Shown here in pieces: positions 35,848 through 43,432 of a stretch of DNA of 46,632 nucleotides. Location: contig CALGGY010000148.1 of NCBI GenBank assembly GCA_937915785.1, positions 1 to 46,632 of the forward strand. The letters are read 5' to 3'. Source of the stretch: an uncultured Bacteroidales bacterium (GTDB taxonomy: Bacteria > Bacteroidota > Bacteroidia > Bacteroidales > P3). How positions within the stretch are numbered: the stretch's first letter is position 1; each line of letters opens with the position of its first letter. Under the pieces are notes generated by a model. That model saw nothing but the letters and a program-made list of their open reading frames with translations. It was not told the origin of the DNA and made no database searches. The translations under genes and the position numbers were made by a program.

Positions 35848-36865
35848 TTTGCAATGGACTTATCCCCCAAAGTATCTGTTCTTGTGCCAATATATGGAGT
35901 TGAGAAATATATAGAGCGAAATGCACGGAGTCTATTCTCGCAGGAGTATGACAATATTGAATATATATTTGTTGACGACTGCTCCCCAGACAACTCTGTA
36001 GCTATACTACAATCTGTTGTAAAAAATTATCCCAATCGTGCAAGTCAAGTAACGATATTACGGCATGAGCAAAACCGAGGCCTTGCCGCCACCCGAAACA
36101 CAGCACTTGATTCATCTTCGGGAGATTTTCTGTTGCTTGTTGACAGCGATGATTGGCTCTCCTCCAATGATGTGGTGTCGAACCTTGTCGAAACAGCAGT
36201 CAGAGATTCTGTGGACATTGTGGTGTTCGATTTCAAAAATATATATGTGGACGGAGAAACAAAATGTCGGAAGAATATTCCAGCTGATAATAAAAAATAT
36301 TTAAAGTTCATTATCGAACACAGGATAACGGCATCTTTGTGCACGTGTTTCTATAGGGCCTCGTTGTTCAAAGACAATGGCATACGCAATGTAGAGGGAA
36401 TAAATATGGGTGAAGATTATTCGGTGCAGCCCCGCCTCATTTATTACGCAAAAAAAATATCCTATTTGCAAGAATTTATATATTGCTATTTTCGAAGCAA
36501 TGAGAACAGTTATGTAAATACCTACAATGGTCCGAAGTCGAAAAATCAGGCAATGGAAGTAATTGAAAACTTTTTTTGTGCAAAACCCGATTACGATGAA
36601 TACAAGTCCTCACTAGCGGCTGCAAGACATATTAGTGTGGCGAGAGAATTCGTGAATTGGGCTAAATTCTCGGGAGATGCAAGCATTTACAAACAAATTC
36701 CCCGTGTAAGCTCATTTAACTACTTGACAAATAGGCGTTTGATGACAAAATATAAAATAGTTCTATTACTCAACCAACTAAGGCTGCACAGACTATTTCG
36801 TTTTATTGTCAAGCGAATGATGTACAAAGTCAGTTAATTATGTGTTGTCAATTTTCAAAACATAT
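35205..36865. other. Low-GC block in the glycan locus
   Basis: Sampled 60-base lines here have about 28-40% G+C, against about 50% or more on both sides. The block covers the 3' two-thirds of glycosyltransferase A and all of glycosyltransferase B. The change falls inside a gene, so transfer by homologous exchange at the conserved 5' part is a simple explanation. Edges are approximate. Confidence 0.6.
35854..36837 (+). CDS. GT2 glycosyltransferase B
   Basis: A protein of 327 residues, GT2 family: VSVLVPIYGVEKYIERN at 7-23, FVDDCSPDN at 39-47, DSDD at 97-100. The N-terminal 60 residues are very close to those of glycosyltransferase A, while the C-terminal half differs, as is usual where donor domain is conserved and acceptor specificity changes. 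The gene is AT-rich relative to the surroundings and uses codons such as ATA, AAA and TTA more than its neighbours, a sign of transfer. Spacing to the upstream gene is six bases. Confidence 0.85.
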   Translation: MDLSPKVSVLVPIYGVEKYIERNARSLFSQEYDNIEYIFVDDCSPDNSVAILQSVVKNYPNRASQVTILRHEQNRGLAATRNTALDSSSGDFLLLVDSDDWLSSNDVVSNLVETAVRDSVDIVVFDFKNIYVDGETKCRKNIPADNKKYLKFIIEHRITASLCTCFYRASLFKDNGIRNVEGINMGEDYSVQPRLIYYAKKISYLQEFIYCYFRSNENSYVNTYNGPKSKNQAMEVIENFFCAKPDYDEYKSSLAAARHISVAREFVNWAKFSGDASIYKQIPRVSSFNYLTNRRLMTKYKIVLLLNQLRLHRLFRFIVKRMMYKVS

Positions 36866-36869
36866 AACA

Positions 36870-37700
36870 ATGAATGAAGCAAACTTCTCGGTACTGATGT
36901 CAGTGTATTACAAAGAGTGTCCCGAATACCTGCGACAGGCGCTGGACAGCGTTTTCAACCAGACTGCCATTCCCGCCGAGGTGGTGCTTGTGGAGGACGG
37001 CCCTTTAACCGATGAACTCTGCGCCCTGCTCGACGGATACGCAAAATTCCATCCTGAACTGAAACGTGTGCCGTTGCCCGAAAACCGAGGACTGGGACTT
37101 GCCCTTGCCGAGGGAATGTTGCATTGTTCCAATGAATTGGTAGCCCGAATGGACACCGACGATATATCTGTACCAAAGCGTTTTGAGTTGCAACTTGCTG
37201 AATTTAAGAAAAATCCGTCTCTCGACATCTGCGGCTCGCACATAAAAGAGTTCGAGGATACTCCCGACCACATCGTTGCCCAGCGCCGTGTGCCCCTAAC
37301 CCACGACGACTGCAAACGTTACCAACGCCGTCGCGACGCCTTCAACCACATGTCCGTGATGTTCCGCAAAACAGCAGTACTGAAAGCTGGCAACTACCAG
37401 CATTGTCCGCTGATGGAGGACACCCTGCTGTGGGTCAATATGTTCAAAACAGGTGCCACCGCCATGAACATCGACGATTACCTCGTGCTGGTGCGCATAG
37501 GCAGGGGCATGTACGAACGTCGTGGCGGAATGAGCTATTACAGAAAGTACAAAAAAGCACGCCGCATGATTTACGACACGGGGTATATCTCGTGGTGGGA
37601 CTACAAATACACCCTGCTTGTACAGCTGGCTGTGGCACTGATGCCTAACAGACTGAGAGGATGGGTATTTAAAAGAATTCTACATAGACAACTGAAATAA
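36870..37700 (+). CDS. GT2 glycosyltransferase C, AmsE-like
   Basis: A protein of 276 residues, GT2 family of the AmsE type: FSVLMSVYYKECPEYLRQAL at 6-25, VVLVEDGPLT at 38-47, MDTDD at 94-98. AmsE-like enzymes add a hexose during exopolysaccharide repeat assembly. An earlier in-frame ATG (36840) would add ten atypical residues, so the one at 36870 is preferred because the domain begins right after it. Composition returns to the higher-GC state of the region within this gene. Confidence 0.85.
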   Translation: MNEANFSVLMSVYYKECPEYLRQALDSVFNQTAIPAEVVLVEDGPLTDELCALLDGYAKFHPELKRVPLPENRGLGLALAEGMLHCSNELVARMDTDDISVPKRFELQLAEFKKNPSLDICGSHIKEFEDTPDHIVAQRRVPLTHDDCKRYQRRRDAFNHMSVMFRKTAVLKAGNYQHCPLMEDTLLWVNMFKTGATAMNIDDYLVLVRIGRGMYERRGGMSYYRKYKKARRMIYDTGYISWWDYKYTLLVQLAVALMPNRLRGWVFKRILHRQLK

Positions 37701-37708
37701 CCTAAGGA

Positions 37709-38785
37709 ATGAAGTGTTTGACAATAATCGGGGCTCGCCCCCAGTTTGTGAAGGCCGCCGTTGTGAGCCGCGCCTTCGCCAAAGTCGGCGGCATTGAGGA
37801 GGTCATTGTGCACACCGGCCAGCATTACGACGGCAACATGTCGGATGTGTTTTTTACCGAGATGTCCATTCCACAACCCAAGTACAATCTTGGCATTTGC
37901 GGCCTGACGCACGGCGCGATGACGGGCCGGATGATGGAGCAGATAGAGGCGGTGATGCTCCGGGAACACCCCGACCGGGTGATAGTCTATGGCGACACCG
38001 ACTCCACTCTTGCCGGCGCTTTGGCCGCCTGCAAGCTGCATATCCCGCTCGCGCACGTGGAGGCGGGGCTCCGTTCCTTTAACATGCAGATGCCGGAGGA
38101 GGTGAACCGCATCCTCACCGACCGGGTCAGCGACATCCTCTTCTGCCCCACGCAAACCGCCATCGACAACCTGCGGCGGGAGGGCTACGACAACATTGAC
38201 ACCGAAATCGTCCGTACCGGCGACGTGATGTACGACTCGGCCATGTTTTACAAAAGCAAGGCCAGGAAACCCCAAACCGATTTGCCCGACAGATACATAC
38301 TCTGCACCATCCACCGCGCCGAAAACACCGACAGACCTTCCAATCTTTCGGCAATTTTCAACGCCTTGCAGAAAATATCGCTCCACATTCCGGTCGAAAT
38401 CCCCATACATCCTCGCACCAAGGCCATCCTTGCCAAAAACCGTTACAATTTCGCCCAAAGCAATATCTCTTTCATCGACCCTGTGGGCTATTTCGAGATG
38501 ATTTGGCTCATAACACATTCCGAAATGATAATGACCGACAGCGGCGGACTTCAGAAAGAGGCCTATTTTTTCGAAAAAAAATGCGTTACCTTGCGCGAGC
38601 AAACTGAATGGACCGAGCTGGTGGACTGCGGTTGCAATGTACTTGCCGGTGCCGACTATGGAAAAATATTGTCCTGCACAGAACAAATGCTGAACTCCAG
38701 CCCTGATTTTTCCTCGCCCCTGTACGGTGACGGACATTCGGGTGAATTTATTGTAAATCAACTTATGAAAAAAAATAAAGAATAA
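37709..38785 (+). CDS. wecB: UDP-GlcNAc 2-epimerase (non-hydrolysing), WecB-type
   Basis: Converts UDP-GlcNAc into UDP-ManNAc, or a related uronic acid derivative in WbpI-type enzymes. The product has 358 residues with GARPQFVKAA (8-17), GDTDSTLAGALAA (about 94-106), AHVEAGLRSF (about 115-124) and the C-terminal DSGGLQKEA (about 278-286). The 5' half (about 37730-38250) has about 63-67% G+C in sampled lines and codons such as CGG, CTC and ATC, whereas the 3' part is about 43-45% with the usual codon choice, so the gene looks mosaic. It overlaps the next gene by one base. Confidence 0.9.
   Translation: MKCLTIIGARPQFVKAAVVSRAFAKVGGIEEVIVHTGQHYDGNMSDVFFTEMSIPQPKYNLGICGLTHGAMTGRMMEQIEAVMLREHPDRVIVYGDTDSTLAGALAACKLHIPLAHVEAGLRSFNMQMPEEVNRILTDRVSDILFCPTQTAIDNLRREGYDNIDTEIVRTGDVMYDSAMFYKSKARKPQTDLPDRYILCTIHRAENTDRPSNLSAIFNALQKISLHIPVEIPIHPRTKAILAKNRYNFAQSNISFIDPVGYFEMIWLITHSEMIMTDSGGLQKEAYFFEKKCVTLREQTEWTELVDCGCNVLAGADYGKILSCTEQMLNSSPDFSSPLYGDGHSGEFIVNQLMKKNKE
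37730..38250. other. High-GC block inside the wecB gene
   Basis: Three sampled lines (starting at 37921, 38041 and 38101) have 63-67% G+C; a line at 38341 in the same gene has 43%. The codon preference changes as well. The reading frame and motifs are intact. This suggests intragenic recombination with a high-GC donor. Edges are approximate. Confidence 0.6.
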
Positions 38786-39981
38786 TGAAAATTCCCTTTT
38801 CGCCTCCCGACATTACTGAAAGTGAGATAAACGCCGTTGCCGAAGCACTGCGTAGCGGCTGGATTACCACCGGACCGCGCACCAAAGAGTTTGAGCAGAA
38901 GATAGCCTCTTTCTGCCACACTTCGAAAGCCGTGTGCCTCAACTCCGCCACAGCGTGTATGGAGCTGATACTCCGTATATTGGGCGTGGGTCAGGGCGAC
39001 GAGGTTATCACCTCGGCCTACACCTACACCGCCACGGCCAGCGTAATCTGCCACGTGGGCGCAAAACCCGTTTTTGTGGACACACAAACCGATAACTTTG
39101 AGATGGATTACGACAAACTCGAACAGGCCATAACTCCCCGCACCAAAGTGGTGATGCCTGTGGATTTGGCCGGCATTGTTTGCGACTACGACCGGGTTTT
39201 TGCCGCTGTGGAGGCCAAACGGCAGATGTTCCAGCCAAAAAACGACCTGCAAAAGGCCTTTGGCAGGATTGTTGTACTTGCCGACGCAGCCCATGCCTTT
39301 GGCGCAAGCCGCCACGGCAAGATGTGTGGCGAAATTGCCGACTTCACATCTTTCTCGTTCCACGCAGTGAAAAACCTCACCACCGCCGAAGGCGGAGCCC
39401 TCACTTGGCGCGACATCCCGACTATCGACAACGAGTGGCTCTACAAGCAGTTTATGCTCCATTCGCTGCACGGACAGAGCAAGGACGCCTTTGCCAAGAC
39501 ACAACTCGGGGCATGGGAGTACGACATCGTTTATCCCGCCTACAAGTGCAATATGACCGACATAATGGCGGCCATCGGACTGGCGCAGCTGGTGCGTTAT
39601 CCGCAATTGCTACAACGTCGCAGGGAGATTATTGGCATTTATGACAATATTTTGAAAAGCAGCAATATACAAGTTCTAAACCACTACGGCGACAACCATG
39701 CTTCGAGCGGACATCTGTACCTCACACGGCTACTCGGCAAGGACGTGGAACAGCGCAACGCCGTCATAATCCGCATGGCCGAGCTGGGCATTGCCACCAA
39801 CGTACACTACAAGCCTCTGCCCATGATGACCGCATACCGTAACCTTGGTTTCGATATAACCGGCTATCCAAATGTTTACAGTCTGTATTCCAACGAATTA
39901 ACCCTGCCGTTGCACACTCTCCTCACCGATGAGCAGGCACAATTCGTGGCGGAGAATCTGGTGGAGATTTGTAGTTGTTGA
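38785..39981 (+). CDS. DegT/DnrJ/EryC1-family sugar aminotransferase
   Basis: A PLP enzyme of 398 residues that transfers an amino group to a keto-sugar nucleotide. The PLP-binding Lys196 lies in SFHAVKNLTTAEGG, typical of the PglE/PseC/ArnB and WcfR branch; ADAAHAFGAS (about 171-180) carries the usual Asp. Placed directly before an initiating phosphoglycosyl transferase it resembles the WcfR-WcfS pair of Bacteroides fragilis, which makes and loads AATGal; this is inference from order. The needed 4,6-dehydratase is not in the window. The start shares one base with the wecB stop. Confidence 0.85.
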   Translation: MKIPFSPPDITESEINAVAEALRSGWITTGPRTKEFEQKIASFCHTSKAVCLNSATACMELILRILGVGQGDEVITSAYTYTATASVICHVGAKPVFVDTQTDNFEMDYDKLEQAITPRTKVVMPVDLAGIVCDYDRVFAAVEAKRQMFQPKNDLQKAFGRIVVLADAAHAFGASRHGKMCGEIADFTSFSFHAVKNLTTAEGGALTWRDIPTIDNEWLYKQFMLHSLHGQSKDAFAKTQLGAWEYDIVYPAYKCNMTDIMAAIGLAQLVRYPQLLQRRREIIGIYDNILKSSNIQVLNHYGDNHASSGHLYLTRLLGKDVEQRNAVIIRMAELGIATNVHYKPLPMMTAYRNLGFDITGYPNVYSLYSNELTLPLHTLLTDEQAQFVAENLVEICSC

Positions 39982-40002
39982 AATCACTAATTACTAAATA
40001 AA

Positions 40003-40590
40003 TTGAAGCGATTTTTCGACATATTGTTCAGTATTTTGGGACTGTTGCTGCTTTCCCCTATGTTTCTTGTGGTAGCGGTTTGGATAAAGCTCGACAGTCG
40101 AGGTCCGGTTTTTTACAGGCAGGTGCGTGTCGGTCGGCACAACCGCGATTTCCGCATCTTCAAGTTCCGCTCCATGCGTGTGGGCAGCGACAAAGGCAGC
40201 CTTGTTACCATCGGCGGACGCGACCCGCGTATCACCCGAAGCGGCTATTTTATACGCAAATTCAAAATAGACGAGCTACCACAGCTTATCAACGTACTCG
40301 TAGGCGACATGAGTTTTGTAGGCCCCCGTCCCGAAGTGCGCAAGTACGTGGACATGTACACCCCGGAGCAGCTACACGTGCTTGATGTGCGGCCGGGTAT
40401 CACCGACGAGGCCTCGATAGCCTACCGCAACGAAAACGAGCTCCTTGCCACCGCCGACGACCCGGAGCGTTTCTACATCGAAACCGTGATGCCTGACAAA
40501 CTGCGCATAAACCTGCAATACGTCGAAAATTATTCCTTTTGGGGCGATATTAGGCTGATATTCAAGACTTTTGTGGCAGTGTTGCACTGA
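40003..40590 (+). CDS. Initiating phosphoglycosyl transferase (PglC/WcfS-like)
   Basis: A monotopic phosphoglycosyl transferase of 195 residues that transfers a sugar phosphate from a UDP sugar to undecaprenyl phosphate, the first committed step of glycan assembly. The N-terminal re-entrant membrane helix spans about 4-28; FRIFKFRSM lies at 50-58; the catalytic Asp-Glu pair is Asp90-Glu91 in FKIDELPQLINVL, followed by MSFVGPRPE. The length matches the minimal catalytic form. The start codon is TTG: an in-frame stop lies 15 bases upstream and no ATG is available before the membrane helix. Last gene of the locus. Confidence 0.9.
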   Translation: MKRFFDILFSILGLLLLSPMFLVVAVWIKLDSRGPVFYRQVRVGRHNRDFRIFKFRSMRVGSDKGSLVTIGGRDPRITRSGYFIRKFKIDELPQLINVLVGDMSFVGPRPEVRKYVDMYTPEQLHVLDVRPGITDEASIAYRNENELLATADDPERFYIETVMPDKLRINLQYVENYSFWGDIRLIFKTFVAVLH

Positions 40591-40639
40591 CGACAGTCCT
40601 TTTTATGCAGACATCTTTTCCGTCAACGGCAGTAAGCTA

Positions 40640-40671
40640 TTGCCAATATGCCATTTTTTTTCGTATCTTTG
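40640..40671 (+). promoter_or_regulatory. Promoter of the SGNH-SGNH-MBOAT operon
   Basis: TTG (40640-40642), 21 bases, then TATCTTTG (40664-40671) fits the Bacteroidota consensus. The leader to the first gene is about 62 bases. It separates the acylation module from the glycan locus. Confidence 0.75.
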
Positions 40672-40733
40672 TAGATGTATAAAAACTTAAATCACCTACG
40701 TAAATAACATTATATTAGTTAATTAGTGATGCA

Positions 40734-42188
40734 ATGAAACCATATAGGACGTTCTTGTTCGTAGTTGCGATAATTACAATGTTAGGAATTGTCTGTTTCT
40801 TTTTCCCAAAAGGTGGTATCACCATTATGGGAAAGACATTACGCATGCCCACCATCAGCAGCATACTTGCCGGCGGCAGTGCCGACCCCGATGTTGATAT
40901 AGACGATATCGACAAGCGTCGCAGGTCGAAAACCGAGGAGATATTGTATGCGCAGATAACCCAAAAATTGCAATTCTACAAAGATTTTATTGCCGACAGC
41001 ACCCGTGGTTTTGCCTTGCCAGATGGCGACGTGCATTTTTTCGACGACTTTTTTGACCGAGCCGAAAAAGCTGCCGCCAAAGGGAAGGTGGTGCGCATAC
41101 TGCACTATGGCGACTCGCAGATAGAGATGGACCGAATGAGCGATGTGCTGAGGGCATACATGCAGGAAACCTTTGGTGGCGAAGGCGTTGGGCTGATACC
41201 TTTTTCGCAAACCATACCCTGCACGTCGGTGAGCCAATATGCTTCTGGCGATTTCACACGCTATGCCTCTTACGGCGACAGCACCGTGTTGCGCAATCGC
41301 GGGCACTACGGCCCCATGGCCAAATGCAGTCGTATCAACAGCTCTGCCACCGTTACCATAAACGCCACAAAAGTGGATTCGCGAGACGAACATCTCAAAT
41401 CTTTCTCCAAAATTACCGTACTTTTCGACAATTTGTCGGGAAACCTCGCCATATCGCTTACCGCCAACGGGGTTACCGACCAGCAACTGAATACCGAGCT
41501 GGGTGTGGGCAGCGTTTCGTGGCAGCTCGACTCGGCGGTTTCGTCGGCACGCGTAACGGTGTCGGGTGTGGCCGATGTGTATGGCATAATGGTTGACGGA
41601 AAATATGGAGTAAGCGTGGACAACATATCCATGCGCGGCGCATCGGGACATCAGATTCAGATGATTGACAGCGCGTTGCTCTCACAGTCGTTTGCCCAGA
41701 TGAATGTGGGGCTGATATTGTTCCAGTACGGCGGCAACTCGGTACCGTACCTGCATGGACAAGCATCGCAAGAGCATTATGCAAAAGAGATGGCACGTCA
41801 GTTGCGTATATTGCACAACACCTGTCCCGGAGCAAAGATAGTGTTTATCGGTCCTGCCGACATGTGCCGCTACAGCGACAGCCTTGGCCTTAGCACATAC
41901 CGCCATCTGGCCGAGGTGGTGCAGACACTGCGTGCCACCGCTCTCGAAAACCACTGCGCTTTTTGGAGCATGTACGACGTGATGGGCGGCAACGGCTCGA
42001 TGACCTCGTGGGTGAAAAGCGGTCTGGCAGGCGCCGACTACCTGCATTTTACCGAAAAAGGGGCAAAAAAAATGGCCGAATACCTTGTGGAAGCATTCGA
42101 AACTATGTACGATTTCTATACCCTGAAAAAACAAATACCATCCGAAACTTTGGAGCAATCATGGAAAGAAAAATCAAAACAGCAATAG
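40734..42188 (+). CDS. SGNH/GDSL-family protein, membrane-anchored (first)
   Basis: A protein of 484 residues with an N-terminal membrane anchor (about 6-24) and an exported SGNH-hydrolase domain. The nucleophile motif is GDSQIE (126-131, Ser128) and the C-terminal D-x-x-H dyad is in DYLHFTEKG (about 435-443). An insert of beta structure (about 215-300) lies between them. Such proteins act with MBOAT proteins as the extracytoplasmic acyltransferase or esterase in glycan O-acetylation. The next gene starts 28 bases before this one ends, so the products are likely made together. Confidence 0.85.
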   Translation: MKPYRTFLFVVAIITMLGIVCFFFPKGGITIMGKTLRMPTISSILAGGSADPDVDIDDIDKRRRSKTEEILYAQITQKLQFYKDFIADSTRGFALPDGDVHFFDDFFDRAEKAAAKGKVVRILHYGDSQIEMDRMSDVLRAYMQETFGGEGVGLIPFSQTIPCTSVSQYASGDFTRYASYGDSTVLRNRGHYGPMAKCSRINSSATVTINATKVDSRDEHLKSFSKITVLFDNLSGNLAISLTANGVTDQQLNTELGVGSVSWQLDSAVSSARVTVSGVADVYGIMVDGKYGVSVDNISMRGASGHQIQMIDSALLSQSFAQMNVGLILFQYGGNSVPYLHGQASQEHYAKEMARQLRILHNTCPGAKIVFIGPADMCRYSDSLGLSTYRHLAEVVQTLRATALENHCAFWSMYDVMGGNGSMTSWVKSGLAGADYLHFTEKGAKKMAEYLVEAFETMYDFYTLKKQIPSETLEQSWKEKSKQQ

Positions 42189-43432
42189 CAATTCTGGCAA
42201 TGATGTGGAGCGTATGCCTCCATGCGCAGACAGACACCAGCGAAATACGGGCGAAATACCCGTTTATCAACCTTTCGGCCGACACATTGGCCTACAGCCA
42301 CAATTCGGCTGCGCTGAACGCCTTTTTCAAAAAGTTTGGCGATGTGACCTCGGGCAAGAAAGGCCATCTTAGCATTATGCACATAGGCGGATCCCACGTG
42401 CAGGCGGGTACCCTGTCCCACCGCATACGTACCAACCTCCTGACATCCTTTTCGGGCATAGCTTCGGACCGAGGCATGATTTTTCCCTACTCGGCAGGCG
42501 CCCGTTGCAACAATCCCGCCGACTACAAGGTGGAAAAATCCAACACCCTGCAACTTACACGCAATGTGTACAAAGAGCCGCAGAAACAGCTCGGACTCTG
42601 CGGCATTGCCGTTACGGCCTACGACTCCACAGAGTGGATTAAAATAACCCTCAACGAACCGCGTATCGATTTCGGAACCACGCAAATAACCCTGTTGGGA
42701 TATTCCGAAACCGGCGACGTGGCTCCATATATCATTTTTAATGAAAAAAAGTGCCCGCCAACCCGTATCGACCTCAGGACACGCCGATACGTCTTCAATT
42801 TCCACACCACAGTGGATTCGTTCACCATTGTGATGCCATGCGAAGAGGAGCAGTCGTTCACCCTCACAGGCGTGTACCTGTCGAACCGCAAGCCGGGGCT
42901 CACTTTCACATCGATAGGTGTGAACGGCGCCGCCACATACGACTACCACGACAAATGCCCGTATTTCACAAAAGACCTTCAGCTTGTAAAGCCCGACCTC
43001 GTTCTCTTTGGCATTGGGGTTAACGACGCCGCCGGAAAGACTTTCGACACCGCCGCTTTCCGACGCAACTACCTGAGGATAATAGACAGCATTCGCACCG
43101 TAAACCCACAATGCGCCTTTATTTTCATTACCAACAACGACACCTACAAAAAAGTGGCTCGACGCAAATACGCCGTAAACACCAACGCACTGCTTGCCCG
43201 TGAGGTGTTCTATCGTCTGGCCAAGGAAACCGACGGGGCAGTGTGGGACCTTTTCGACATAATGGGCGGACTGGGCTCCATGACCAAATGGCGCGACGCC
43301 AAGCTCGGAAACTCCGACCGCGTACACTTCACCCCCGGCGGGTACAAACTGTTGGGCGACCTGTTTTTCAACGCTTTCATCAATGAGATTTCTTACCATG
43401 ACGACGGACAATCTGATAACTTTCATTTCTAA
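42161..43432 (+). CDS. SGNH-family protein, secreted (second)
   Basis: A protein of 423 residues with a signal peptide (about 1-23, ending LHAQ). The nucleophile block reads GGSHVQ (76-81) where most relatives have GDSH; the serine (Ser78) is retained. The Asn block lies near GVNDA (about 286-290) and the D-x-x-H is DRVHFTPGG (387-395). It shares the overall architecture of the preceding gene product, so the two are paralogues with different membrane attachment. The ATG at 42161 begins the signal peptide; it overlaps the preceding gene by 28 bases and the MBOAT gene by up to 50. Confidence 0.85.
   Translation: MERKIKTAIAILAMMWSVCLHAQTDTSEIRAKYPFINLSADTLAYSHNSAALNAFFKKFGDVTSGKKGHLSIMHIGGSHVQAGTLSHRIRTNLLTSFSGIASDRGMIFPYSAGARCNNPADYKVEKSNTLQLTRNVYKEPQKQLGLCGIAVTAYDSTEWIKITLNEPRIDFGTTQITLLGYSETGDVAPYIIFNEKKCPPTRIDLRTRRYVFNFHTTVDSFTIVMPCEEEQSFTLTGVYLSNRKPGLTFTSIGVNGAATYDYHDKCPYFTKDLQLVKPDLVLFGIGVNDAAGKTFDTAAFRRNYLRIIDSIRTVNPQCAFIFITNNDTYKKVARRKYAVNTNALLAREVFYRLAKETDGAVWDLFDIMGGLGSMTKWRDAKLGNSDRVHFTPGGYKLLGDLFFNAFINEISYHDDGQSDNFHF

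Noticed and set aside
37601..38761. Open frame of 386 codons on the minus strand
   Set aside because: Opposite wecB, which has all family motifs; likely favoured by the high-GC block.
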